Shown here: piece after piece, positions 44,749 to 56,400 of the stretch
Position numbering within the stretch: the stretch's first letter is position 1
Layout of the letters: each line of letters opens with the position of its first letter
Source: Argyresthia goedartella
Taxonomy: Eukaryota; Arthropoda; Insecta; Lepidoptera; Argyresthiidae
Direction of reading: 5' to 3'
DNA length: 64,000 nt
Assembly: GCA_949825045.1 (NCBI GenBank)
Contig: OX463806.1
Span: forward strand, 46,586,208 to 46,650,207
Made by a program: the position numbers and the translations under genes
The notes under the pieces: model-generated
Seen by the model: only the letters and a program-made list of their open reading frames with translations
Told to the model about the DNA's origin: nothing
Database searches by the model: none

Positions 44749-46040
44749 GGTGTCTGGCGGCAGATTAATGTTTTCTAAATGAAATAAAAAAATACTGTTT
44801 GACATATAATTTTAATAAAAGTATTGAAAGATTCATCCAAATGTCTTCCATCCTGTTGAACACTGTTCAAAACGGAGCCTCATATTCCGTCCGCGCTACA
44901 CGCTGCAGTAAACTCGGTTAAATTGAGCTGATTTCTCATATTCCGCGCTACACGCTGCAGTAAACTCGGTTCAATTGAGCTGATTTCTCGCCGAATGATT
45001 TCTTTTAAGGCCACAACAGAACGCGGATTGTTGTTGTAAACTCTCTCTTTGAGGTAGCCCCACAAAAAATATCCATGGGGGTTAAGTCGGGTGACCTCTG
45101 TGGCCACGGGATGTTACCAAAGCGACTAATCAGTTTTCGAGGGTTTTTTTTTCGCAGCAAATCCCATGTTGGAACCACGTGAGTGATGAGAATGATGATT
45201 GAGCTCGCAGGTTTGGCAAAAAGTAATTCGTAATCATGAGTCGATAATTCTCACCATTGACATTCGGCGCTTGGACCCGAGCATTTAAAAAAAATGGTCT
45301 GTTTATCCCACTCGTGGATAAAGCGCACCAAACAGTTACCCTTGCGCAATGTAATGGTTTTTGGTGTTTCAGTCGAGGATTGCGAGTTATCGGGCGGGCC
45401 CAGTCACGGCAGTTTTGCTTGTAATGTGTCCGTTAAAATGGAAATGAGCCCCGTCGCTCCAAAAATTGGAATTCGTAGTGCGAAAACGCTCCAACACTGG
45501 TTCACAAAAAAATGCGTGACACAAAGTCATTTTCATTCAATTCTTGAATGATTTGAATATTAAAAGAATGGAACTTCATATGCGTTTTAAAATTTAATGA
45601 ACAATCGCTCTTGGAAGTCCCAGTGAATCTGCCTTTTCCGTATCGAAAGTCGTGCATTTTCACGTAAACTCCGTTCCACCAGTTTAATGTTTTTAGGGGT
45701 CCTTGACGATCGTCTAGGTCCTGGCCGTGGTGTGTTCATAGCCAAAGCAGTTGCGCGGAACCTTTCCACCCACGAACGAATTAAATTCACACTCGGCCCA
45801 TCGCCTATGTATCCTTCGACTATTGAAGTGTGAACAAAACTGTCGGCGAGCGAGTACGTAAGAATCGTAACTCTTGAAAAATGCTTCGTTGGCGAACGCG
45901 CGATGCTCACCCGACCACTGTGGCATCGTGACTGAGAAATCCGCACGGTCACTGATTCTAATTACACCACTTTCCCCCCGCACTGTTTATAACTTTTTGA
46001 GATATTATTTTTTTATATAAATCTGCCGCCAAACTTCAAA
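44749..46040 (-). pseudogene. mariner-family transposon relic
   Basis: Inner TIR sequences TCTGGCGGCAGATTAA (44754-44769) and AATCTGCCGCCA (46020-46031) are inverted. On the - strand: helix-turn-helix region GDGPSVNLIRSWVERFRATA then RTPKNIKLVERSLRENARLS (45830-45600), and the end of the catalytic domain with PQRSPDLTPMDIF (about 45110-45070) and YLKERVYNNNPRSVVALKEI (45055-44995). Frameshifts separate the parts. The C-terminal coding region contains a 55-bp tandem duplication (44880-44988). Length 1.29 kb is normal for mariner. Confidence 0.85.
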
Positions 46041-46049
46041 CTTCATTTT

Positions 46050-46598
46050 TTTTATCCAAAATAGATTCTTACGAACACTTTTTGAACTTCATTTGAATCT
46101 ACATAATGTAAGAAAAACTACTACTGCTTCGGAAAGTGTTATGGGAGCGGAGAAGAAACGGTGCAAGAAATCGTACACTGCAACACGGCTTACTTTTCTT
46201 TTCTGTTTCTTTTTTTTATCAACAATAAGACTAGTGGTACAATTGTGCGTGTGGTTCTTGTGCTGCGCTGGAAAATCCATATCTCTTTCATTAATATAAT
46301 CATCGAATCTACAATATGCTTATATTATAACATAATGTTTTTTTAACAATGCCTCTTAATTTCTTCTCTGACAAAAAATATCTTCCGGTATTTTGTTATA
46401 GTATTGTATACTTAGACCCACAAATTAAGTTTGACTTTAGGTAGTCTATAGTAAGGTTGCTCAATTTTATTTCCGCTTCTTTATTATTTCGCTTGTGCCT
46501 GGCAACATCTTTAGTGAAGCTATTTATGTTCTTCCTAACGTACACGATATTTTCATAAATATATTGACACGGTACAGTCATAATGCTAATTTCTTTGA
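46050..46598. other. Anonymous DNA
   Basis: No gene or named repeat recognised. Confidence 0.35.
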
Positions 46599-46599
46599 A

Positions 46600-47590
46600 C
46601 AGAACAGTTCCCTCAGGGAGTCACGACTGCATAGGTTATAAATTTCACTAATAGCGCTTTTTTGTAGAACTAACATTGAGTCAATATCATCGGATCGCCC
46701 CACAGCATAATTCTTTAGGACATAATGCTGTGGAAATAACTAAAGTAAACAAGTCTCGCCGTAGCTACATCCGTCAGCTGTCTGATTTGTCTCACAGCAT
46801 ATGCAGCTGAACTTAGTCTTCCCGATAAAGATGTAATGTGTGGGCTCCATTGTAGTATCGAGTCTAGTGTGATCCCCAGGAAAACTGTACTATCACTAAA
46901 CTCTAACGTTTAATTATTTAATATAACATCATTTCCTAAGGAACTAACAACAGGCGAAGTGAATTTTACGCATTTTTTTGCATCAACCACTAGATTGTTA
47001 ACAGTAAATGAGTAAACCAATTATGAACTTGTCCAAGAGCGCTATTTACTTCGTCACAGTTCTGTACATGTCGATCTACTTTAAATTTAAGAGATTTATC
47101 ATCAGTAAATAACACAATCTTTGACAAATTCTGAACCATGTAGGGCAAATCATTAATATAGACCAAAAATAAGAAAGGACCTAATATGGAACCTTGACGC
47201 ACGCCAATTTTCACGCGAGATCCTAATGATTTGATTCTGTTAATCTGAACCTTCTGAATGCTATTATCTAAATAAGAACTCAAAAGTTATAGAGCTTTAT
47301 TTTTAAAACCGTAGTGTTCCAGTTTTAACAGTAAAGTTTCATGATCTACGCAATAAAATGCTAAAGGTCACAGAAGACACCAATGGCATCTTTTGATTCT
47401 TCCCATGCATTAAAAATATATTTTAATAGTTTAACACCAGCATCTGTGGTACAACGTCCTTTTGTAAAGCCGAATTGCTGGTTATGTAATATACAATTGT
47501 GATTAAAATGGGAAAGCATTTGATTGAGCATGATCTTTTCAAAAACTTGATTAAATACCGGTAAAATTAATGAAGGGCCTATAGTAAAAT
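46600..47590 (-). pseudogene. Jockey-like LINE RT relic, same subfamily as 23.9-25.6 kb
   Basis: The - strand reads FCCVDHETLLLKLEHYGFKN-like sequence (47350-47285), [20 protein letters not shown] (47205-47150) and IVLFTDDKSLKFKVD (47118-47074). The catalytic FADD is changed to FTDD. Frame breaks occur on both sides. Confidence 0.8.
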
Positions 47591-47591
47591 T

Positions 47592-48448
47592 TAAACCTTA
47601 TATCGACGTCCTAAGGTAATAAAAATAGAATCGGGAATGCCTGCCTGGACCCTTTCATGGGAATCCCAGCAGCCCGACACTTTTATGTAAAGGACAGAGC
47701 CATGCGCCAATATCCTTCTCCTTGTCTCGCTGAGAAAGGGCAAGCGGAAGAAGGAGAAGGAGAAGGAGACCGGCGGGCGGCGCACAGCCATAGTAGGTAT
47801 ACATATATAGAATTATATATGTAGAGTTAGTCAAGTTAGTGAAAACAGTCATTTAGCAGAAACGTTCCAAACCACATTTTCCCTTAATATCTTGAAATAT
47901 ATACCTTTTACCGTAATTATAATACATTTTACTAAAAATATACAAAATTCAGAATATATACAAACTCTAATATTTAATACTTCGGAACCAAAACATAAAG
48001 CAAAACAATCTTAAACTTCAAAGTAAATTTTCTCGAAAGTTACTTTTTTTGGGTTGGAAAACTTCTGCTAAACACGGTCCTTATAACAGGCTAAAACTAC
48101 ATGTTCATGATACGATTAATTAATAACTAGTAAGATCTGTCAAATAGTTATTTGTTCAACAAGAGAGCAAAGTAGATTTTTGCTGCGAGGACTCAAAGGC
48201 ACGAGATGCAAATATCTTTGCTCTCGTGTTATACATACAACTTTTCACCTCAGAGCGGCGAGAACATATATCGCAAAAGAATAAAACGCCACATAAAAAC
48301 AATTAAATCATTTTTATGTAAAAAATAAAACAACAAACACATATGAAATAACAAACATTATATACAATTACTCTTTCCCATAACATTAACTTTACATGAC
48401 GTTAAGAAAATGTTAAGTCCGTTTGTCGTTTGTCTTTAAATACTTCTC
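47592..48448. other. Anonymous DNA
   Basis: A GAAGGAGAAGGAGAAGGAGA purine tract at 47750-47769. No gene recognised. Confidence 0.4.
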
Positions 48449-48547
48449 TCAAGACTTTTCGGGCAGAAAACACAGTTCAGCGTCTTTGACGGCATCTCTC
48501 AACTCTTGAGGAGTTAAATCATCGGCTTCGTCACTTGATGCACTCAT
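48449..48547 (-). pseudogene. Short 32-codon ORF, probable N-terminal relic of a transposon protein
   Basis: MSASSDEADDLTPQELRDAV then KDAELCFLPEKS and TGA. The frame continues past the stop as EKYLKTNDKRT. From memory, the pattern LPEKS..KY...Y is seen near the N-terminus of insect Crypton/ZMYM-like tyrosine-recombinase proteins. No further domain follows. Confidence 0.3.
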
Positions 48548-49060
48548 ATTTAGTACAATATTTAGATTAAGTTATGTTTTGTTTTATCTCCAAGAAAACG
48601 TAATACGATTACGAATAACATTTGAAAAGTTCAATCGCGCTAACTTTTTAAAGAATATAAAGTGCGTTCTGAAACTGTATATAAATTTATATTCGTTCAC
48701 CATTTAAAAAACCAAAGACTTTTATAATAGTAAATGCTCGCGATAAATTTCGCATTTCTTCATCGTATTTTAAGAATAATGAAATACTAATATGATTAAA
48801 ATAATATTAGAGTTAATATAGGTTTCATATTTTTATACGAGTTTAACACGAGTTCGAATTTTATTTTGTTTCGGAACGAGTTTTTCGTTCCCGCTTTTTG
48901 GGGGCCCACTACGAAGTTTCGAAGACGAATGAATAATCGACATATTTTATCTCTCTCTTTTTTCGTAACGGAGTGAAAGTGACAGAGAGAATGAAGTTCA
49001 AATGTTCCAAGTTTGTATTACACCCCGCAGTATGGAAAGATGACCTGAGTCTAACCGTGT

Positions 49061-49160
49061 CCAAAACCGAAAATTAAACCAGAAAAGAGATAAAAAAACT
49101 GAAATTGTCTATGTCGCAAATGAACACCGAAATTGCTTTTGACGCTGTATGTGCACACCT
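49061..49160. repeat. Copy of the 7079-7180 dispersed repeat
   Basis: GAAATTGTCTATGTCGCAAA through GCTTTTGACGCTGTATG matches 7121-7175 almost exactly. Confidence 0.6.
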
Positions 49161-49299
49161 ACGATATGAAAAATTAAAAAGTTAGATTTTTCACGCTCGC
49201 AGCAAAATTGCATTTTCCTCACTGGTTTCAAGCAGCAAAACTGCCATGTTCGAGCCGCTGGGGTGAAAAATAAATTTCACTTTGTGGACTAGTTTGGAC

Positions 49300-49825
49300 T
49301 ATTTTAGTGTTGGGATTAATTTTAATTAAGATTTCAAATGTCAGGATTATAGCTTGGGGGGACATATCACTACATCTTCCAATTGCACGAGATACTATAC
49401 GAAATACTGAAATATCTATATGTGTGCATTTATTATTTGAAGAGCTCCCTCGGTTTCTCCATGATCCCACCATCAGGTCGTGACTGACGTTGAAAAATTG
49501 TTGTGAAGCTCTCCTGGTACTTCACTATCAGATTCTCGTATGCGTTAGGACGAGAATACATTACTTATCAACCGTAATAAAGTAACCATATCGCAACCTC
49601 TGGGATAACTAGTATTGCGCAGTTCCGGTGGCCATCTGTGATCTTCATCAACAGATTCACTTAACTGAACTATGCTTCCTAAAAGTAAATGCACAAGTTA
49701 CTATAAAAAATACAAAAATCGCTATAGATATGCCAATAATAATTGAAGAGTTCCCTCGATTACTCCTAGACCCATCATCAGATCTTGAACTAATGTCAAT
49801 AGGAACTATCATGACATCACATTAA
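49300..49825. repeat. Two diverged copies of an unnamed repeat
   Basis: GAAGAGCTCCCTCGGTTTCTCC..CATCAGGTC (49439-49480) and GAAGAGTTCCCTCGATTACTCC..CATCAGATC (49746-49788) are related. An ATA-rich stretch precedes each. Confidence 0.5.
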
Positions 49826-49830
49826 CATGT

Positions 49831-50015
49831 AGGCCCATACATTGCTTCTGGCCCCACACTAGGATAGTCTAAGTTTTGGGAACCAAAGAAACAGCGAAGT
49901 CACAAACATGTAAATATCCAAGAGCTGAGGTTTTTCCATCCTTCAGCCGGAATTCGAACCCGCGATCTTTCGCTTGGGAAGAACAGACTCGACCTCAACA
50001 CCACAGAGGTCGTCA
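49831..50015 (-). repeat. tRNA-derived SINE, copy 2
   Basis: It shares ATTGCTTCTGGCCCCACACT and the head with copy 1. The B-box is GGTTCGAATTC (one change from consensus); the A-box is degraded. It ends 190 bp before the first Rif1 exon. Confidence 0.75.
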
Positions 50016-50206
50016 ATCGGAAGGTAAACCCTCTCAAACAAAAAATAATCTCCAATTCGGTCCATCCGTTTTGGCGAAATCGCTGGATATATATAAAAAC
50101 AACCCGACGAATTGAGAACCTCCCTCCTTTTGTACGTCAATTAAAAATAATTGTTCGTACTTGGTGCAAAAAAAACACGTCTCTTATATATCCATTTGTT
50201 TTGCAG

Positions 50207-50475
50207 AAATTGGACTGGAGTTGGCGAGGCATACCATTAGGTGTACTAAGGCCGTAGAGAAGTTAGAGAGCAGCAATATACGTGCCCACTTCGAAGCTGT
50301 GAAGACGCTGGTGGAAATGGACCTTGGCATGCCCACGCTAATATTGAAGAGGCTAGTGTTTGTTTGCAGGCGGCATATTTTATCCGTCTGCAGTCAAGAA
50401 ACGCGGAGCACAGCAAGTTTGAGGTGTGCAGAGCACGCTTTGGATATTATATCCACCTTGCTCAATAAAGTCAAG
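50207..50475 (+). CDS. Rif1: Rif1 upstream exon (probable)
   Basis: Acceptor ttgttttgcag ends at 50206; donor gtcagt at 50476 is phase 0. It encodes helical IGLELARHTIRCTKAVEKLE.. AHFEAVKTLVEMDLGMPTLI.. AEHALDIISTLLNKVK. The phase agrees with the next exon (SGIYYAPFDV). The minisatellite intron separates them, so membership in Rif1 rests on phase, strand and HEAT-like character only. Confidence 0.6.
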
Positions 50476-53400
50476 GTCAGTTTTTCTCATTTTCTCTTCA
50501 ATTTATTATGAGGACTAATAAATAATACCCATTTTACATACGGCGTGCAGACGCTGAGTTGTGCCCATGTTTAGTCAGTTATAGAATACATAATACTATG
50601 TGAGCTATATGTATCGACCTCGCGAGCGATACATGATAGTAGTGGCTTTGAGCTGTACACCTCACGAGCGATACATAATACTAGTGGCTCTGTGAGCTGT
50701 AACCTCGCGAGCGATACATAATACTAGTGGCTCTGTGAGCTGTAGACCTAGCGAGCGATACATAATACTAGTGGCTCTGTGAGCTGTAGACCTCGCGAGC
50801 GATACATAATACTAGTGGCTCTGTGAGCTGTAGGCCTCGCGAGCGATTCATAATTCTAGTGGCTCCGTGAGCTGTAGATCTCGCGAGCGATACATAATAC
50901 TAGTGGCTCTGTGAGCTAGTAGTAGACCTCGCGGGCGATACATAATACTAGTGGCTCTGTGAGCTGTAGACCTCGCGAGCGATACATAGTACTAGTGGCT
51001 CTGTGAGCTGTAGACCTCGCGAGCGATACATAATACTAGTGGCTCTGTGAGCTAGTAGTAGACCTCGCGAGCGATACATAATACTAGTGGCTCTGTGAGC
51101 TGTAGACCTCGCGAGCGATACATGATACTAGTGGCTTTGTGAGCGGTCGACCTTACGAGCGATACATAATACTAGTGGCTCTGTGAGCTGTAGACCTCGC
51201 GAGCGATACATAATACTAGTGGCTCTGTGAGCTAGTAGTAGACTTCGCGAGCGATACATAATACTAGTGGCTCTGTGAGCTGTAGACCTCGCGAGCGATA
51301 CATAGTACTAGTGGCTCTGTGAGCTGTAGACCTCGCGAGCGATACATAATACTAGTGGCTCTGTGAGCTAGTAGTAGACCTCGCGAGCGATACATAATAC
51401 TAGTGGCTCTGTGAGCTGTAGACCTCGCGAGCGATACATGATACTAGTGGCTTTGTGAGCGGTCGACCTTACGAGCGATACATAATACTAGTGGCTCTGT
51501 GAGCTGTAGACCTCGCGAGCGATACATAATACTAGTGGCTCTGTGAGCTAGTAGTAGACTTCGCGAGCGATACATAATACTAGTGGCTCTGTGAGCTGTA
51601 GATCTCGCGAGCGATACATAATACTAGTGGCTCTGTGAGCTGTAGACCTCACGAGCAATACATAATACTAGTGGCTCTGTGGCAATGTTCTTGTACAGAA
51701 ATGCAGAGATATGCGGAAAGACGTCATAATTTGCTTTGTGGACTACGAGAAAGCCTTCGATCGGGTCCAACATAAGCTATTAATGCGTCGACTGGAGGAT
51801 ATCGGATTGGACGGCAAGGACATGCGGAACATCCAGAACCTTTACTGGCACCAGACAGGCACCGTCAGAGTGGAATGTGAGGAAACCGAAGAAGTCGCAA
51901 TATGCAAGGGCGTACGTCAAGGATGCATCCTGTTTCCGCTTCTTTTTAACTTGTACTCGGAGGCCATTATTACTGAAGCGCTAGAGGAGAGAGAGTGGGG
52001 CGTCAACATCAACGGACAGTTTATTAATAACCTCCGATACGCTGACGACACGGCCCTGATAGCCTCCACGCCGGAAGACATTCAGTTGATAGTGAACAGC
52101 ATCCACAAGTGCAGTCAGAAAGCCGGACTTTCGATGAATTTATCCAAGACGAAGATCATGATAGTGTCTAGAGACAGAACACTTAACCCGACAGTCACAG
52201 TAGCCGGGACCCAGATAGAGAGAGTCCAGAAGTACAAGTACCTTGGCACATGGGTAAATGAAAACTGGGAGTCCGACCAAGAAATAAAGACCCGTATTGA
52301 AATAGCCCGTGCGTCCTTCAATAAAATGAGAAAGATACTCTGTACCAGGCAGCTAGACCTAAAACTTCGGATACGACTGCTTCAGTGCTACATTTGGCCG
52401 ACAGTCTTCTACGGATGCGAGGCTTGGACCGTAAAGGAAGAGACCCGCAAAAGACTAGAGGCCTTTGAAATGTGGTGCTACCGGCGGATTTTAAGGATTA
52501 GTTGGATCCAGAGGGTCACCAATGTGGAAGTTCTGAGACGAGTCGGAAAATCCCAAGATCTCATGACCACCATCAAGAGAAGAAAAGTTGCGTATTTGGG
52601 ACATGTGCTCCGCCACGATCAATACAAATTGCTTCAAGTGATCATGATGGGAAAGATTGAAGGGAAACGGAGCGTCGGAAGAAGAAGAGCATCGTGGCTC
52701 TCCAACATCCGGAAATGGACCAGTATAGCCGGCGTCGAAGAACTTTTCCGCCTAGCTAAAGACCAAAAGGGATACTCGGAGCTGACTGCCAACCTCCAGT
52801 AGTGGAGAGGCACTGGAAGAAGAAGAAGTAGTGGCTCTGTGAGCTGTAGACCTCGCGAGCGATACATAATACTTGTGGCTCTGTGATCTATTAGGAGACC
52901 TCGCGAGTGATACATAATATTAGTGGCTCTGTGAGCTATTAGGAGACCTCGCGAGCGATACATAATACTAGTGGCTCTGTGAGCTATTAGGAGACCTCGC
53001 GAGCGATACATAATACTAGTGGTTCTGTGAGCTGTAGATCTCTCGAGCGATACATAATACTAGTAGCTCTGTGAGCTATTAAGAGACCTCGCGAGCGATA
53101 CATAATACTAGTGGCTCTGTGAGCTGTAGACCTCGCGAGCGATACATGATACTAGTGGCTCTGTGAGCTGTAGACCTCGCGAGCGATACATAATAATAGC
53201 GGCTCTGTGAGCTGTAGACCTCGCGAGCGATACCTAATACTAGTGGCTCTTTGAGCTAGTATTAGACCTCGCGAGCAATACATAATACTAGTGGCTCTGT
53301 GAGCTGTAGACCTCGCGAGCAATACATAATACTAGTGGCTCTGTGAGCTGTAGACCTCACGAGCGATACATAATACTAGTAGCTCTGTGAGCTAGTAGTA

Positions 53401-56400
53401 GACTTCGCGAGCGATACATAATACTAGCGGCTCTGTGAGCTGTATACCTCGCGAGCAATACATAATACTAGTGGCTCTGTGAGCTGAAGACCTCACGAGC
53501 GATACATAATACTAGTGGCTCTGTGAGCTGTAGACCTCGCGAGCGATACATAATACTAGTAGCTCTGTGAGCTATTAGGAGACCTCGCGAGCGATACATA
53601 ATACTAGTGGCTCTGTAAGCTATTAGGATACCTTGCGATTGATACATAATACTAGTGGCTCCATGAGCTGTAGACCTTGCGAGTGATATATAATACTAGT
53701 GGCTCTGTGAGTTGTAGACCTCGCGAGCGATTCATAATACTAGTGGCTCTGTGAACTGTAAACCTCGCGAGCGATACATAATACTAGTGGCTCTGTGAGC
53801 TATTAGGAGACCACGCGAGTGTCACATAACACTAGTGGCTTTGTGAGCTGTAGACCTCGCCAGCGATACATAATAATAGTGGCTCTGTGAGCTGTAGACC
53901 TCGCGAGCGATACATAATACTAGTGGCTCTGTGAGCTGTAGACCTCGCGAGCTATACCTAATACTAGTGGCTCTTTGAGCTAGTAGTAGACCTCGCGAGC
54001 GATACATAATACTAGTGGCTCTGTGAGCTGTAGACCTCGCGAGCGATACATAATACTAGTGGCTCTGTGAGCTGTAGACCTCACGAGCGATACATAATAC
54101 TAGTAGCTCTGTGAGCTAGTAGTAGACCTCGCGAGCGATACATAATACTAGCGGCTCTGTGAGCTGTATACCTCGCGAGCAATACATAATACTAGTAGCT
54201 CTGTGAGCTGTATACCTCACGAGCGTTACATAATACTAGTGGCTCTGTGAGCTGTAGACCTCGCGAGCAATACATTATACTAGTGTTTCTGTGAGCTGTA
54301 GACCTCGCGAGCGATACATAACACTAGTGGCTCTGTGAGCTGTAGACCTCGCGAGCTATACCTAATACTAGTGGCTCTTTGAGCTAGTAGTAGACCTCGC
54401 GAGCGATACATAATACTAGTGGCTCTGTGAGCTGTAGACCTCGCGAGCGATACATAATACTAGTGGCTCTGTGAGCTGTAGACCTCACGAGCGATACATA
54501 ATACTAGTAGCTCTGTGAGCTAGTAGTAGACCTCGCGAGCGATACATAATACTAGCGGCTCTGTGAGCTGTATACCTCGTGAGCAATACATAATACTAGT
54601 GGCTCTGTGAGCTGTAGACCTCACGAGCGATACATAATACTAGTAGCTCTGTGAGCTAGTAGTAGACTTCGCGAGCGATACATAATACTAGCGGCTCTGT
54701 GAGCTGTATACCTCGCGAGCAATACATAATACTAGTGGCTCTGTGAGCTGAAGACCTCACGAGCGATACATAATACTAGTGGCTCTGTGAGCTGTAGACC
54801 TCGCGAGCGATACATAATACTAGTAGCTCTGTGAGCTATTAGGAGACCTCGCGAGCGATACATAATACTAGTGGCTCTGTAAGCTATTAGGATACCTTGC
54901 GATTGATACATAATACTAGTGGCTCCATGAGCTGTAGACCTTGCGAGTGATACATAATACTAGTGGCTCTGTGAGTTGTAGACCTCGCGAGCGATACATA
55001 ATACTAGTGGCTCTGTGAACTGTAAACCTCGCGAGCGATACATAATACTAGTGGCTCTGTGAGCTATTAGGAGACCACGCGAGTGTCACATAACACTAGT
55101 GGCTTTGTGAGCTGTAGACCTCGCCAGCGATACATAATAATAGTGGCTCTGTGAGCTGTAGACCTCGCGAGCGATACATAATACTAGTGGCTCTGTGAGC
55201 TGTAGACCTCGCGAGCTATACCTAATACTAGTGGCTCTTTGAGCTAGTAGTAGACCTCGCGAGCGATACATAATACTAGTGGCTCTGTGAGCTGTAGACC
55301 TCGCGAGCGATACATAATACTAGTGGCTCTGTGAGCTGTAGACCTCACGAGCGATACATAATACTAGTAGCTCTGTGAGCTAGTAGTAGACCTCGCGAGC
55401 GATACATAATACTAGCGGCTCTGTGAGCTGTATACCTCGCGAGCAATACATAATACTAGTAGCTCTGTGAGCTGTATACCTCACGAGCGTTACATAATAC
55501 TAGTGGCTCTGTGAGCTGTAGACCTCGCGAGCAATACATTATACTAGTGTTTCTGTGAGCTGTAGACCTCGCGAGCGATACATAATACTAGTGGCTCTGT
55601 GAGCTGTAGACCTCGCGAGCTATACCTAATACTAGTGGCTCTTTGAGCTAGTAGTAGACCTCGCGAGCGATACATAATACTAGTGGCTCTGTGAGCTGTA
55701 GACCTCGCGAGCGATACATAATACTAGTGGCTCTGTGAGCTGTAGACCTCACGAGCGATACATAATACTAGTAGCTCTGTGAGCTAGTAGTAGACCTCGC
55801 GAGCGATACATAATACTAGCGGCTCTGTGAGCTGTATACCTCGTGAGCAATGCATAATACTAGTGGCTCTGTGAACTGTAGACCTCACGAGCGATACATA
55901 ATACTAGTGACTCTGTGAGCTGTAGACTTCGCGAGCGATACATAATACTAGTGGCTCTGTGAGCTATTAGGAGACCTCGCGAGCGATACATAATACTAGT
56001 GGCTCTGTAAGCTATTAGGATACCTTGCGAGTGATACATAATACTAGTGGCGCCGTGAGCTGTAGACCTTGCGAGTGATACATAATACTAGTGGCTCTGT
56101 GAGCTGTAGACCTCGCGAGCGATACATAATACTAGTGGCTCTGTGAGCTGTAGACCTCGCGAGCGATACATTATACTAGTGGCTCTGTGAGCTGTAAACC
56201 TCGCGAGCGATACATAATACTAGTGGCTCTGTGAGCTATTAGGAGACCACGCGAGTGATACATAATACTAGTGGCTCTGTGAGCTGTAGACCTCGCGAGC
56301 GATACATAATACTAGTGGCTCTGTGAGCTAGTAGTAGACCTCGCGAGCGATACAGGAAATTTGCGTTTTTTAAATTATTTTCCATCCCCTCACACCCCCA

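Larger units (their letters stand above)
50585..56354. repeat. ~45-bp minisatellite, about 4.6 kb net, in a Rif1 intron
   Basis: The unit is GTAGACCTCGCGAGCGATAC + ATAATACTAGTGGCTCTGTG + AGCT (44 bp). Variants carry AGCTAGTAGTAGACC or AGCTATTAGGAGACC (46-47 bp). Roughly one hundred copies lie at 50585-51681 and 52828-56354. The array is split by a LINE. Long ORFs across it are artefacts of its periodicity. Confidence 0.95.

Noticed and set aside
47591..47852. Overlapping - strand frames rich in Ser/Phe/Leu and Arg
   Set aside because: Driven by the GAAGGAGAAGG purine tract; no family resemblance.
52634..53011. Frames of 60-125 codons made of 'MYRSRGLLIAHRATSI' repeats (also 53822-54007, 55086-55271)
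   Set aside because: They are readings through the ~45-bp minisatellite; they follow its period and vary with indels, with no start context or family.
50585..56354. CRISPR array
   Set aside because: Units are tandem without unique spacers, and the genome is eukaryotic.
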